From contig JAHJWB010000001.1 of the NCBI GenBank assembly GCA_018828125.1, positions 1-64,000 on the forward strand: a stretch of DNA of 64,000 nt. Direction: 5' to 3'. The notes beneath the pieces were generated by a model. The model saw nothing but the letters and a program-made list of their open reading frames with translations. It searched no databases and had not been told where the DNA came from. This DNA comes from Gammaproteobacteria bacterium (GTDB lineage: Bacteria > Pseudomonadota > Gammaproteobacteria > Burkholderiales > Burkholderiaceae_C). Shown here in pieces: positions 27,602 to 36,768 of the stretch. Positions within the stretch are counted from its first letter, which is position 1, and each line of letters opens with the position of its first letter. Made by a program: the position numbers and the translations under genes.

Positions 27602-29209
27602 ATGACCATTCTCGACACCCAACTCAACGCCCGCTCGGCGGACTTTCTGGCCAACGCAGCCGCCATGCGCACGCTGGTGGATGACCTGCGTGCCCAGCTC
27701 GACAAGGTCGCCCAGGGCGGCGGCGAAGCGGCCCGCGCCAAGCACACCGCGCGCGGCAAGCTGCTGCCGCGCGAGCGCGTGCAGATGCTGCTGGACCCCG
27801 GCACGCCGTTCCTTGAACTCGCACCGCTGGCCGCGCTGAACATGTACAACAACGACGCACCCTGCGCGGGGCTTATCGCGGGCATTGGCCGCGTGAGCGG
27901 CGTGGACTGCATGATTGTGTGCAACGACGCCACGGTGAAGGGCGGCACCTACTACCCGCTCACCGTCAAGAAACACCTGCGTGCGCAGGAAGTGGCGCAG
28001 CAAAACCATCTGCCTTGCATCTACCTGGTGGACTCGGGCGGCGCCAACCTGCCCAACCAGGATGAGGTATTCCCCGACCGCGATCACTTTGGCCGCATCT
28101 TCTTCAACCAGGCCAATATGAGCGCCATGGGCATTTCGCAGATTGCGGTGGTCATGGGCAGTTGCACGGCAGGCGGCGCGTACGTGCCCGCCATGAGCGA
28201 TGAATCCATCATCGTGAAGAACCAGGGCACGATCTTCTTGGGTGGCCCACCGCTGGTCAAGGCTGCGACGGGCGAGGTTGTTACGGCCGAAGACCTGGGC
28301 GGCGGCGACGTGCACACGCGCCTGTCGGGCGTGGCCGACCACCTGGCGCAGAACGACATGCATGCGCTGCAGCTGGCACGCAATGCGGTGCGCAACTTGA
28401 ATAAAAACAAGGCTCCAGCGCTGGCTGATCAAGCGCCAATAGCTCCTAAATTTGCAGCAGAAGAGCTGTATGGCGTGATCCCCGTGGACACGCGCAAGCC
28501 CTTTGACGTGCGCGAGATCATCGCCCGCATCGTCGATGGCAGCGAGTTCGACGAGTTCAAGGCGCGCTACGGCACCACGCTGGTCACGGGATTTGCGCGG
28601 ATTGAAGGGATGGCTGTGGGCATCATCGCCAACAACGGCATCCTGTTCAGCGAGTCGGCCCTCAAAGGCGCGCACTTCATCGAGCTGTGCTGCCAGCGCA
28701 AGATCCCGCTGGTGTTCCTGCAGAACATCACGGGCTTCATGGTGGGCCGCAAGTACGAGAACGAAGGCATAGCCCGCAACGGCGCCAAGATGGTGACGGC
28801 GGTGGCCACCGCCAGCGTGCCCAAGTTCACCATCATCATTGGCGGCAGCTTTGGTGCGGGCAACTACGGCATGTGCGGCCGCGCGTACAGCCCCCGCTTC
28901 TTGTGGATGTGGCCCAACGCGCGCATCAGCGTGATGGGCGGCGAGCAGGCTGCTGGCGTGCTGGCCACGGTGAAGCGTGACGGTATCGAGGCTAAGGGTG
29001 GCCAGTGGAGCATGGAGGAAGAAGAAGCCTTCAAAGCCCCCATCCGCCGCCAGTATGAAGACCAGGGCCACCCCTACTACGCCACCGCCCGCCTGTGGGA
29101 CGACGGCGTGATCGACCCCGCCGACACCCGCCGCGTGCTGGCCTTGGGCCTGGCGGCCACGCGCAACGCGCCCATTGAAGACACCAAGTTCGGCCTGTTC
29201 CGGATGTAA
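27602..29209 (+). CDS. liuB: Methylcrotonyl-CoA carboxylase beta subunit
   Basis: 535 residues. Carboxyltransferase subunit that moves CO2 from biotin to 3-methylcrotonyl-CoA in leucine degradation. Family stretches: [65 protein letters not shown] and [20 protein letters not shown], followed by [11 protein letters not shown]. Residues about 266-283 ([18 protein letters not shown]) are the translated AGCGCT repeat copy D, in a loop before EELYGVIP, where the family tolerates variation. The frame opens at 27584, but the ATG at 27602 is chosen. Confidence 0.95.
   Translation: MTILDTQLNARSADFLANAAAMRTLVDDLRAQLDKVAQGGGEAARAKHTARGKLLPRERVQMLLDPGTPFLELAPLAALNMYNNDAPCAGLIAGIGRVSGVDCMIVCNDATVKGGTYYPLTVKKHLRAQEVAQQNHLPCIYLVDSGGANLPNQDEVFPDRDHFGRIFFNQANMSAMGISQIAVVMGSCTAGGAYVPAMSDESIIVKNQGTIFLGGPPLVKAATGEVVTAEDLGGGDVHTRLSGVADHLAQNDMHALQLARNAVRNLNKNKAPALADQAPIAPKFAAEELYGVIPVDTRKPFDVREIIARIVDGSEFDEFKARYGTTLVTGFARIEGMAVGIIANNGILFSESALKGAHFIELCCQRKIPLVFLQNITGFMVGRKYENEGIARNGAKMVTAVATASVPKFTIIIGGSFGAGNYGMCGRAYSPRFLWMWPNARISVMGGEQAAGVLATVKRDGIEAKGGQWSMEEEEAFKAPIRRQYEDQGHPYYATARLWDDGVIDPADTRRVLALGLAATRNAPIEDTKFGLFRM
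28398..28455 (-). repeat. AGCGCT palindromic repeat, copy D, inside liuB
   Basis: GGCTCCAGCGCTGGCTGATC then AAGCGCCAATAGCTCCTAAA, the reverse orientation of copy A. The reading frame of liuB passes through it without stop or frameshift, adding or replacing about 18 residues. Confidence 0.75.
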
Positions 29210-29237
29210 CCCACCAGAGCCAGAACCAGGAGCTGCG

Positions 29238-29747
29238 ATGGACGCTGTTGCCCACTTCACCCAGCTCGCACGCTACAACGTGTGGGCCACGGCGCGCGTG
29301 TTGGATGCCGTGCGGGAGCTGCCTGACCAGGCTTACCGGCGCGACGTGGGCCTGTTCTTTCACAGCATCCACGGCACGCTCAACCACCTGCTGGTGGGCG
29401 AACATCTGCTGTGGTTTGTTCGGTTTTCCGAAGGCATCTCGCCCAAGGTGGCGCTGGATGCCGAGGTGGAGCCCGACCGTGCACAGCTGGACACCCGGCT
29501 GCGCGAGGGCGCAGCCTGCTGGGCGCCGCTGATTGCGTCGCTCTCGCCCGACCGCTGGAACAGCACTCTCGACTACACCACCATGCGTGGCACAGCGGCA
29601 TCGCTGCCGTTTGCGGCCACGCTGGCCCATGTGTTCAACCACGGCACACACCACCGGGGCCAGATCACCGCAGCGCTGACCGCCCTCGGCCAGCCCAGCC
29701 CCGAGCTGGACCTTGTCTACTTTCTGCAAAACCCGTCCCAGCCATGA
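29238..29747 (+). CDS. DinB-family protein
   Basis: 169 residues. DinB/YfiT-like four-helix bundle with the metal ligands His in HSIHGTLNHLLVGEHLL near residues 40-57 and HVFNHGTHHRGQ near 131-142. Members include damage-inducible proteins and thiol-dependent hydrolases; exact role unknown. AGGAG lies just before the ATG at 29238, and the gene overlaps the next start (ATGA at 29744-29747), so translation is probably coupled to the hydratase. Confidence 0.9.
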   Translation: MDAVAHFTQLARYNVWATARVLDAVRELPDQAYRRDVGLFFHSIHGTLNHLLVGEHLLWFVRFSEGISPKVALDAEVEPDRAQLDTRLREGAACWAPLIASLSPDRWNSTLDYTTMRGTAASLPFAATLAHVFNHGTHHRGQITAALTALGQPSPELDLVYFLQNPSQP

Positions 29748-30532
29748 GCAGCCAGAACCTGACCATCACCCAATCCGGCGCCGTGGCGCGCATCACGCTC
29801 ACGCAGCCAGAGATTCGCAACGCGTTCAGCGACGAAGTCATTGCCGAGATCACCGCCGCCTTCCTCGATGTGGGTGGGCGCGCCGATGTGCGTGCCGTGG
29901 TGCTGGCGGCCGAGGGGCCCGCGTTCTGCGCAGGCGCCAACCTCAACTGGATGCGCCGCATGGCCGACTACACGCGCGATGAAAACATCGCCGATGCAGG
30001 CAAGCTGGCCGAGATGCTGCGCGTGATCTACGAGTGCCCCAAGCCCACGATTGCCCGCGTGCAGGGCGACGTGTATGCAGGCGGCATGGGCCTGGTGGCC
30101 GCTTGCGACATGGCCGTGGCGGTGGACTCGGCGGGCTTTTGCCTGAGCGAAGTGAAGCTGGGGCTTATCCCCGCCACCATCAGCCCGTACGTGATTCGCG
30201 CGATGGGTGCACGCGCTGCGCACCGTTACTTCCTCACGGCAGAGCGGTTCGGTGCCGCCGAGGCGCTGCGCATTGGCTTTGTGCACGATGTGGTCGCTGA
30301 TGATCAGCTCGACGCCAAGGTGGACGAACTGCTCAAGGCCTTGACCACCGCCAGCCCCAATGCTGTGCGTGCATGCAAAAAACTGGTGATGGATGTGGCC
30401 GAGCGTGAAATCAACGCAGGCCTGATTGCAGCCACCGTACAGGGCATTGCCGACATCCGTGCCAGCGACGAAGGCAAGGAAGGTGTGCAGTCCTTCCTGA
30501 ACAAGCGCAAACCGGCCTGGCTGTCGGTGTGA
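29744..30532 (+). CDS. liuC: Enoyl-CoA hydratase, probable methylglutaconyl-CoA hydratase
   Basis: 262 residues, crotonase fold. The oxyanion hole is seen in FCAGANLNWMRRMADYTRDE (about residues 63-82) and YAGGMGLVAACDMAVA (about 109-124); the ANLNWM...Y signature is that of the methylglutaconyl-CoA hydratase subgroup. It hydrates 3-methylglutaconyl-CoA to HMG-CoA, between the carboxylase and the lyase encoded nearby. The frame opens at 29411, but the start overlapping the DinB stop matches the family. Confidence 0.9.
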   Translation: MSSQNLTITQSGAVARITLTQPEIRNAFSDEVIAEITAAFLDVGGRADVRAVVLAAEGPAFCAGANLNWMRRMADYTRDENIADAGKLAEMLRVIYECPKPTIARVQGDVYAGGMGLVAACDMAVAVDSAGFCLSEVKLGLIPATISPYVIRAMGARAAHRYFLTAERFGAAEALRIGFVHDVVADDQLDAKVDELLKALTTASPNAVRACKKLVMDVAEREINAGLIAATVQGIADIRASDEGKEGVQSFLNKRKPAWLSV

Positions 30533-30558
30533 CGCACCGCGCATAACGAGATCCCGCT

Positions 30559-31278
30559 ATGGACGCTCTCTGGCTACACATCGTTCAGTGGTTGCACACC
30601 GTGGGCCTGCACGTGGATGCGGGCACCGCCCGCGAGGTGGCGGGCGGCATGGCCGAGGTGACCCAAAAGCTTGACATGCCCAGCCTGCTGGCCCTGGCGG
30701 CTGCTTTGGGGTGGGCCAGCGGCTTTCGGCTGTATGCCGTGGTGTTCATCGTGGGTTTGATGGGTGCGGGAGGTTGGCTGGCGCTGCCTGCCGGGCTGCA
30801 GGTATTGCAAAGCCCGCTGGTGCTGGCGGTGGCGGGCAGCCTGATGCTGGTGGAGTTTTTTGCGGACAAGGTGCCCTGGATCGACAGCGCCTGGGACGCC
30901 GTGCACACCGTCATCCGCGTGCCGGGTGGGGCCCTGCTGGCTGCGGGCGTGTTCGGCGCCGACAGCGCCACCATGGGCGTCGTTGCGGGTCTGCTGGGGG
31001 GCTCACTGGCTGCCACATCGATGGCGACAAAGATGACCACGCGCGCTGCGGTCAACACGTCACCCGAACCTTTTTCCAACTGGGGCCTGTCGTTCTTGGA
31101 AGACGGCTTGGTGGTGGCCGTGGTATGGCTGGCCACGCAGCACCCGGTGGCGTTCGGCATCGCGCTGGTGGTGATGGTCGTCATTTCGGTGCTGCTGCTG
31201 GTGGTGCTGTTCAAGTTTCTGCGCGCCGTGGTGCGGCGCTTGTCTTCTTTCTTTTCTGGCTCCCCTGGAGTGGCTTAA
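30559..31278 (+). CDS. DUF4126 membrane protein
   Basis: 239 residues. Five or six hydrophobic segments (about 45-65, 70-88, 95-112, 130-155, 170-185, 195-222). DUF4126 signature: GWASGFRLYAVVFIVGL near 50, FFADKVPWIDSAWDAVHTVI near 98 and KMTTRAAVNTSPEPFSNW near 155. Function unknown, though the family often sits in acyl-CoA operons. Its TAA stop abuts the ATG of the biotin subunit gene at 31279, so the two are almost certainly cotranscribed. Confidence 0.85.
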   Translation: MDALWLHIVQWLHTVGLHVDAGTAREVAGGMAEVTQKLDMPSLLALAAALGWASGFRLYAVVFIVGLMGAGGWLALPAGLQVLQSPLVLAVAGSLMLVEFFADKVPWIDSAWDAVHTVIRVPGGALLAAGVFGADSATMGVVAGLLGGSLAATSMATKMTTRAAVNTSPEPFSNWGLSFLEDGLVVAVVWLATQHPVAFGIALVVMVVISVLLLVVLFKFLRAVVRRLSSFFSGSPGVA

Positions 31279-33306
31279 ATGTTTACAAAAATTCTGATTG
31301 CAAACCGGGGTGAGATTGCTTGCCGAGTCGCCGCAACCGCCAAGCGCCTGGGCGTCAAAACGGTCGCTGTTTACTCTGATGCCGACGCCAACGCCAAGCA
31401 CGTCGCCGTCTGCGACGAGGCCGTCCACATCGGCGGCAGCGCGCCCAAGGACAGCTACCTGCGCTGGGAGCGCATCATCGAGGCCGCCAAGGCCACGGGC
31501 GCGCAGGCCATTCACCCCGGCTACGGTTTTCTGAGCGAGAACGAAGACTTTGCCAAGGCCTGTGCCGATGCGGGCCTGGTCTTCATCGGCCCGCCCGCCA
31601 GCGCCATCAATGCGATGGGGCTCAAGGCCGAGTCCAAGCGCCTCATGGAGCTGGCCCAGGTGCCATTGGTGCCCGGCTACCACGGTGCCGACCAGGACCC
31701 GGCGCTGCTGCAGCGCGAAGCCGACCGCATTGGCTACCCCGTGCTCATCAAGGCCAGCGCGGGTGGTGGTGGCAAGGGCATGCGCGCTGTGGACAAGGCC
31801 GAAGACTTTGCGGCAGCGCTCGACTCGTGCAAGCGCGAAGCGATCAACAGCTTTGGCGATGACGCCGTGCTGGTCGAAAAGTACGTGCAGCGCCCCCGCC
31901 ACATCGAGATCCAGGTGTTTGGCGACACCCACGGCAACTGCGTGTACCTGTTCGAGCGCGACTGCTCGGTGCAGCGCCGCCACCAGAAGGTGCTGGAAGA
32001 GGCGCCCGCCCCGGGCATGACGCCCGAACTGCGCGCCCGCATGGGCGAAGCCGCCGTGGCGGCAGCCAAGGCCGTGAAATACGTGGGCGCAGGCACGGTG
32101 GAGTTCATCGTCGAGCAGCCCGGCGGCTACGACGCCCCCGAGCAGATGAAGTTCTATTTCATGGAGATGAACACCCGCCTGCAGGTGGAGCACCCCGTGA
32201 CCGAGGCCATCACCGGCCTGGACTTGGTGGAGTGGCAACTGCGTGTGGCCTCCGGCGAGCCACTGCCGCTGCGCCAGGAAGACCTGCGCATCACTGGCCA
32301 CGCCATCGAGGCGCGCATTTGCGCCGAGAACCCCGACAACAACTTTCTGCCCGCCACAGGCGCGCTCAACGTGTACGCACTGCCCGAGTGCGTCACGTTT
32401 GAAAGAGGTGCTGTGCGCGTTGATTCCGGCGTGCGTCAGGGCGATGCGATCAGCCCGTTCTACGACTCCATGGTGGCCAAGCTCATCGTGCACGGCGATA
32501 CGCGCGAACAGGCGCTGGCGCGGCTGGATGAAGCCCTGGCCCAAACCCACATCGTCGGCCTGGCCACCAATGTGCAGTTTCTGCGCCGCGTGGCCCGCAC
32601 CGATGCGTTTACCAACGCCCGGCTCGACACTGCACTGATCCCGCGCGAGCAGGCTGTGTTGTTCCACCAGGAGCCCGTGGGCCTGCCCCTGGCCGCTGCG
32701 GCTGCCGTGGCGCAAACCCTGCTGAAGGAGCGCACCAGCGAGGGCGTGGACCCGTTTAGCCGCCGCGACGGGTTCCACACCCACGGCGTGGTGCAGCGCC
32801 GCTTTGAGTTCGAGTTTGGCGGCGAACACGCCAAGGCCTGGCTGACCTACGAGCGTGGCGGCAGCCTGCGTCTGGCAGTGGGCGAGGGCGATGCCGCTGT
32901 GGCTGGACCGCTGGTGTTTTCTGCGCGGGCCGACGGCATTGAGTTGCAGTTCGCAGGCCAGCGCGCCCGCGCCGCGGTGTATGCCCAAGGCGAGGTGGAC
33001 CATGTGTTCACCCCGCTGGGCGCCACGCAAATCACCGCCATCGACCTGCTGGCCCACGCGGGCGAGGCAGCGGCTGAGGGCGGGCGCCTGACCGCCCCCA
33101 TGCCCGGCAAGGTCGTGTCGTTTGCCGTGAAGGCGGGCGACGTCGTGACCAAGGGCCAGCCGCTGGCGGTGATGGAAGCCATGAAGATGGAACACACCAT
33201 TGCGGCGCCCGCCGATGGCGTGGTGCAGGAGCTGCTGTACGCACCTGGCGATCAGGTGACCGAAGGCTCGGAGCTGCTCAAGCTGGTGGTGGCTGAAAAG
33301 GCGTAG
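31279..33306 (+). CDS. liuD: Methylcrotonyl-CoA carboxylase alpha (biotin) subunit
   Basis: 675 residues. Biotin carboxylase domain (about 1-450): KILIANRGEIACRV at the N-terminus, glycine-rich ATP loop KASAGGGGKGMR near 157, and the FMEMNTRLQVEHPVTE catalytic run near 294. The C-terminal biotinyl domain (about 600-675) carries EAMKMEH with the biotinylated Lys near 635. It uses ATP and bicarbonate to carboxylate biotin, pairing with LiuB to form the carboxylase. Cotranscribed with the DUF4126 gene, from which it is not separated by any base. Confidence 0.96.
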   Translation: MFTKILIANRGEIACRVAATAKRLGVKTVAVYSDADANAKHVAVCDEAVHIGGSAPKDSYLRWERIIEAAKATGAQAIHPGYGFLSENEDFAKACADAGLVFIGPPASAINAMGLKAESKRLMELAQVPLVPGYHGADQDPALLQREADRIGYPVLIKASAGGGGKGMRAVDKAEDFAAALDSCKREAINSFGDDAVLVEKYVQRPRHIEIQVFGDTHGNCVYLFERDCSVQRRHQKVLEEAPAPGMTPELRARMGEAAVAAAKAVKYVGAGTVEFIVEQPGGYDAPEQMKFYFMEMNTRLQVEHPVTEAITGLDLVEWQLRVASGEPLPLRQEDLRITGHAIEARICAENPDNNFLPATGALNVYALPECVTFERGAVRVDSGVRQGDAISPFYDSMVAKLIVHGDTREQALARLDEALAQTHIVGLATNVQFLRRVARTDAFTNARLDTALIPREQAVLFHQEPVGLPLAAAAAVAQTLLKERTSEGVDPFSRRDGFHTHGVVQRRFEFEFGGEHAKAWLTYERGGSLRLAVGEGDAAVAGPLVFSARADGIELQFAGQRARAAVYAQGEVDHVFTPLGATQITAIDLLAHAGEAAAEGGRLTAPMPGKVVSFAVKAGDVVTKGQPLAVMEAMKMEHTIAAPADGVVQELLYAPGDQVTEGSELLKLVVAEKA

Positions 33307-33369
33307 GCCCTTGTGGAGCACCCCGTGCGTGACAGCGCGCTGGGTGCAATGCCGTTACCCTTGCACGCC

Positions 33370-34290
33370 ATGAAAATCACCTTTTGTTGTACCGACACCA
33401 AGGCCGAGCCTTGGCTTCAGGGCCTCAGCGCCGCATTGCCTGGCGCTGACATTTCCGTGTGGCAACCCAGTGCGCCGCAGGCGGACTACGCCGTGGTTTG
33501 GGCGCCACCCCAGCAATTCATGGATGAGCAGCCGGGGCTCAAGGCCCTGTTCAACATCGGCGCGGGGGTGGATGCGCTGCTCAAGCTGCGTCTGCCGCTG
33601 AACACGCTGGTGGTGCGGCTGGATGATGCCGGTATGGCGGTGCAGATGGCCGAGTACGTGTGCCATGCGGTCATCCGCCACTTTCGCGAGTTCGATGGCT
33701 ACGAGACCGACATGGCGGGCGGGCGCTGGGGCTACCGCAAGCCCCGCATGCGCACCGACTTTCCCATCGGCGTGATGGGCCTGGGCGTGCTGGGCGAGCG
33801 GGTTGCCAAGGCGCTGGCGCAGTTTGACTTTCCCATCAACGGCTGGAGCCGCAGCCCCAAGGCCATCGAAGGCGTGCGCGGCTTTGCAGGCGCAGAGCAG
33901 TTCAATGACTTTCTGGCCGCCAGCCGCGTGCTGGTCAACCTGCTGCCGCTCACGCCCGACACCGCCAACGTCATCAACAAGGACACGCTCGCTCGCCTGC
34001 AGCCGGGCGCCTACGTGATCAACGTGGCGCGCGGCGCGCACTTGGTGGACGAAGACCTGATCGCCGCCATCGAAAACGGCCATGTGGCAGGCGCCACGCT
34101 CGATGTGTTTCGCACCGAGCCGCTGCCCGCAGGCCACGCGTTCTGGAACCACCCGCGCATCACCATCACGCCCCACACGTCGGCGCGCACGCTGCGCGAC
34201 GAGAGCATTGCGCAGATTGCACGCAAGATGGCGGCGCTGCAGCGGGGTGAGGCGGTGGCAGGTGTGGTGAACCCCGGGCGCGGGTACTGA
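33370..34290 (+). CDS. ghrA: Glyoxylate/hydroxypyruvate reductase A-like
   Basis: 306 residues. D-2-hydroxyacid dehydrogenase: NAD(P)-binding GVMGLGVLGERVAK (about 133-146), INVARGAHLVDEDLI (about 218) with the catalytic Arg, Glu in DVFRTEPLP (about 247) and the His in PHTSA (about 270). It reduces glyoxylate or hydroxypyruvate; it may remove glyoxylate when the AceK-controlled bypass runs, which is inference. A GTG-started extension from 33313 was rejected; the ATG at 33370 matches the family. Confidence 0.9.
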   Translation: MKITFCCTDTKAEPWLQGLSAALPGADISVWQPSAPQADYAVVWAPPQQFMDEQPGLKALFNIGAGVDALLKLRLPLNTLVVRLDDAGMAVQMAEYVCHAVIRHFREFDGYETDMAGGRWGYRKPRMRTDFPIGVMGLGVLGERVAKALAQFDFPINGWSRSPKAIEGVRGFAGAEQFNDFLAASRVLVNLLPLTPDTANVINKDTLARLQPGAYVINVARGAHLVDEDLIAAIENGHVAGATLDVFRTEPLPAGHAFWNHPRITITPHTSARTLRDESIAQIARKMAALQRGEAVAGVVNPGRGY

Positions 34291-34336
34291 CACCGCACGC
34301 TGCGCAGCCGGCTGGCAACCAACGAAAATCGCAGGC

Positions 34337-34822
34337 ATGACAACAGCCCCTACCTTCCGTCGATTTTTTGGCCTCATTGGCTGGATCCTGCTTGTGCCCA
34401 GCACCGTGACCGCCTTGGGTGCGGCCTGGATGCTCGCCTCGGGCATGAACATGCTGGGCGGCACCCACACGGCACAAGGCAGGGTGGTGGCGCTTCAAGA
34501 GCTGTTTGTGGGGCCAGCGAATCGCAAGGGTTTGGCCCACAAAAGCGTTGTGGAGTTCGTCACCACCGATGGCCGCGCGGTGCGGTTTACCGATTCGATG
34601 GCGCGCCAGAACCAGGCTGCCCACAAGGTGGGTGAAAACGTGACGGTGCGGTATGACGCCAAAGACCCGTCGCAGGCAGAAATCAGCAGTTCAAGCGTTG
34701 TCAAGGTTGTGTTCGGTATTGCCATGCTGGTGGGCAGCGCCGTGGGCATGGCGGTGGGCTGGCTGCTGCTGCGCCTGCGGTCCAAGGCAGATGCCATTGC
34801 CGCGAGCGCCACTTCGGAGTGA
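34337..34822 (+). CDS. DUF3592 membrane protein
   Basis: 161 residues. Hydrophobic segments at about 8-35 and 128-150 flank an extracytoplasmic beta-rich domain (about 45-120) with the DUF3592-type pattern of a small Val/Phe strand set (VVEFVTTDGRAVRFTDS, then VGENVTVRYDAKDPSQAEI). The role of DUF3592 proteins is not established. Standing alone between ghrA and the HMG-CoA lyase gene, in the same direction. Confidence 0.85.
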   Translation: MTTAPTFRRFFGLIGWILLVPSTVTALGAAWMLASGMNMLGGTHTAQGRVVALQELFVGPANRKGLAHKSVVEFVTTDGRAVRFTDSMARQNQAAHKVGENVTVRYDAKDPSQAEISSSSVVKVVFGIAMLVGSAVGMAVGWLLLRLRSKADAIAASATSE

Positions 34823-34874
34823 CCTCGGCCCACCTTGACCTGAACCCACCCATTTCAAGAAAGAAACCCCTCCC

Positions 34875-35783
34875 ATGAGCATCCCCTCCCGTGTCCAACT
34901 TATTGACGTAGGCCCGCGCGACGGCCTGCAAAACGAAAAGACCCCTGTGCCCGCCGCCGTCAAGATCGAGCTGGTGCATCGCCTGCAGCAGGCGGGCCTG
35001 AAAGAGATCGAGGTCACCAGCTACGTGTCTCCCAAGTGGGTGCCGCAGATGGCCGACAACCACGAGGTCATGGAAGGCGTCGCGCGCCAGGCGGGTGTGG
35101 CGTATTCGGTGCTCACGCCCAACCTCAAAGGTTTTGAGGCGGCGGTCCTCGACAAGCCCGATGAAATCGTCGTTTTCGGCTCTGCGAGCGAGGCCTTCAG
35201 CCAGAAGAATATCAACTGCAGCATTGCCGAAAGCATCGAGCGTTTTGCGCCCGTGGTCGAAGCGGCGTTGGCTGCTGGCATCCGCGTGCGGGGCGCGATG
35301 AGCTGCACTGTGGGCTGCCCATACGAAGGCGAGATTGCGCCGGAGCGCGTGGCGTATCTGGCTGGCCTGCTCAAAGGCATTGGCGTTCAGCGCGTGGATG
35401 TGGCCGACACCATTGGCGTGGGCACACCGCGCAAGGTGCAGAAGGCGCTGGAGGCGACGTTGCAGCACTTTGGCATCGACGATGTTTCGGGCCACTTTCA
35501 CGACACCTACGGCCAGGCGTTGTCCAACACACTGGCCGCGTTGGAGCTGGGCGTGTGGAACTTCCAGTCGTCCGTGGCCGGGCTGGGCGGTTGCCCCTAT
35601 GCCAAGGGCGCGACGGGCAACGTGGCGACTGAGGACGTGGTCTACATGCTGCAGGGCATGGGCATCGAGACGGGGATTGACCTTGATAAGCTCATCGACG
35701 CCGGCGCGTACATCAGTGATTTTCTCGGCCGCAAACCTAATTCCCGGGCAGCGAACGCGCTGCTCACCAAACGCGCTGGGTGA
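34875..35783 (+). CDS. liuE: Hydroxymethylglutaryl-CoA lyase
   Basis: 302 residues. Splits HMG-CoA into acetyl-CoA and acetoacetate, the last dedicated leucine step. TIM-barrel metal and catalytic residues: DVGPRDGLQNEK near 11, EVTSYVSPKWVPQMAD near 47, HFHDTYGQA near 206, and the active-site loop SVAGLGGCPYAKGATGNVAT near 236 with the catalytic Cys. Acetoacetate would go on to the thiolase encoded at 6242 after activation. Its stop is directly followed by the stop-associated repeat copy 3. Confidence 0.96.
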   Translation: MSIPSRVQLIDVGPRDGLQNEKTPVPAAVKIELVHRLQQAGLKEIEVTSYVSPKWVPQMADNHEVMEGVARQAGVAYSVLTPNLKGFEAAVLDKPDEIVVFGSASEAFSQKNINCSIAESIERFAPVVEAALAAGIRVRGAMSCTVGCPYEGEIAPERVAYLAGLLKGIGVQRVDVADTIGVGTPRKVQKALEATLQHFGIDDVSGHFHDTYGQALSNTLAALELGVWNFQSSVAGLGGCPYAKGATGNVATEDVVYMLQGMGIETGIDLDKLIDAGAYISDFLGRKPNSRAANALLTKRAG

Positions 35784-35905
35784 CATGAAGCACCCCCTGA
35801 GACGCTGCGCGTCTTCACCCCTCTCTCGCTGCGCGGGAGGGGGACGCCACCGGTGGCCTGGCAAAGCCAGTTCCACGGTGGCACTGGCTTGGGCCGTGCC
35901 GTGCT
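35784..35905 (+). repeat. 3'-end-associated intergenic repeat, copy 3
   Basis: Follows the HMG-CoA lyase stop at once: AAGCACCCCCTGAGACGCTG, then a CT-rich and a G-rich tract, GGCCTGGCAAAGCCAGTTCC and CTTGGGCCGTGCC. The order of blocks equals copy 1 at 4197. Confidence 0.8.
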
Positions 35906-35977
35906 TGTGCAGTGGCCCGCTGGTGGTGCGCAGAACAATGAATCACTGAGGTGCCTTTGGCCCAGGAGAAAACGACG

Positions 35978-36496
35978 ATGTGTGGAGCTGAACTGAAAAA
36001 CCTGCCCGAAGGCGTGCAGCGCGTGGCTGCGGCGCTGGAATCTCTGGGGCACCCCCACCGCCCGCAGATGCTTGACGACGCCGCGCGCACCGCGCAGCAG
36101 GCAGCCGACGCGCTGGGCATTGCCGTGGGGCAGATCGCCAAGAGCATCATCTTTCGCCGCAAGAGCGACGACGTGGCTGTGCTGGTGGTCACCTCGGGCG
36201 ACCGGCGCGTGGACGAGAAGAAAGTGGAGGCGCATGTGGGCGGCAAGATCGGCCGGGCGGACGCCGAGTTTGTGAAAAGCCGCACGGGGTTTTCGATTGG
36301 TGGTGTGTCCCCCGTGGCACATGCCACGCCGCCCGTTACGCTGATCGACCAGGACCTGCTGCGCTTTGACGTGGTGTGGGCGGCGGCGGGGCATCCGCAC
36401 GGGGTGTTTGCGTTGCACCCCAGCGATCTTCAGCGGCTGACGGGTGCGCCCGTGGTGGATGTGGTGCAGGCGGTTACTAGCGAGTCTGCGGCATGA
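35978..36496 (+). CDS. YbaK/EbsC-family aminoacyl-tRNA deacylase-like protein
   Basis: 172 residues. Trans-editing-domain fold: AQQAADALGIAVGQIAKSII with the conserved Lys in the middle, VVTSGDRRVDEKK, and GFSIGGVSPVAHATPP with the loop that lines the pocket. Relatives clear misacylated Cys-tRNA(Pro) or other mischarged tRNAs; specificity is unassigned. A strong AGGAG lies before the ATG at 35978. It overlaps the next gene by four bases (ATGA at 36493). Confidence 0.9.
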   Translation: MCGAELKNLPEGVQRVAAALESLGHPHRPQMLDDAARTAQQAADALGIAVGQIAKSIIFRRKSDDVAVLVVTSGDRRVDEKKVEAHVGGKIGRADAEFVKSRTGFSIGGVSPVAHATPPVTLIDQDLLRFDVVWAAAGHPHGVFALHPSDLQRLTGAPVVDVVQAVTSESAA

Positions 36497-36556
36497 ATGC
36501 TATTGATTTGCTAGCTGCTCGCGCTTTTCAGATAAGCGCTGGCGGCCATTTTGATG
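36492..36556 (+). repeat. AGCGCT palindromic repeat, copy F, spanning two gene ends
   Basis: CTAGCTGCTCGCGCTTTTCA then GATAAGCGCTGGCGGCC. It contains the YbaK stop and provides the start codon and first 22 or so codons of the DUF1289 gene. Confidence 0.8.
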
Positions 36557-36768
36557 CTGAAAATACCGAGGCCGTGCCTTCACCCTGCATTTCGGTGTGC
36601 CGCATGTCCGCTGACCGCAGCCATTGCGAGGGCTGTTTTCGCTCCCTCGACGAGATCCGCATCTGGTCACGTGCCGACTCGCATCTGCGGCGGGGCATCT
36701 GGCAGCAGTTGCTGGGCCGGGCGGGCATCGTGTTGTCGGCAAACACCACCGAAAGGGCGGACCCATGA
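36493..36768 (+). CDS. DUF1289 Fe-S-type small protein with repeat-derived N-terminus
   Basis: 91 residues. The DUF1289 core begins at PSPCISVCRM (about residue 29) and continues CEGCFRSLDEI...W, with four spaced cysteines that could hold a metal or iron-sulfur site. The first 22-24 residues (MNAIDLLAARAF...) are translated AGCGCT repeat copy F and do not belong to the family. Translation is coupled to YbaK via ATGA. Function unknown. Confidence 0.85.
   Translation: MNAIDLLAARAFQISAGGHFDAENTEAVPSPCISVCRMSADRSHCEGCFRSLDEIRIWSRADSHLRRGIWQQLLGRAGIVLSANTTERADP

Noticed and set aside
31060-33321. 753-residue open frame on the minus strand opposite liuD
   Set aside because: It is antisense to a well-supported carboxylase subunit; long antisense frames are common in high-GC DNA, and the translation has no family motif.
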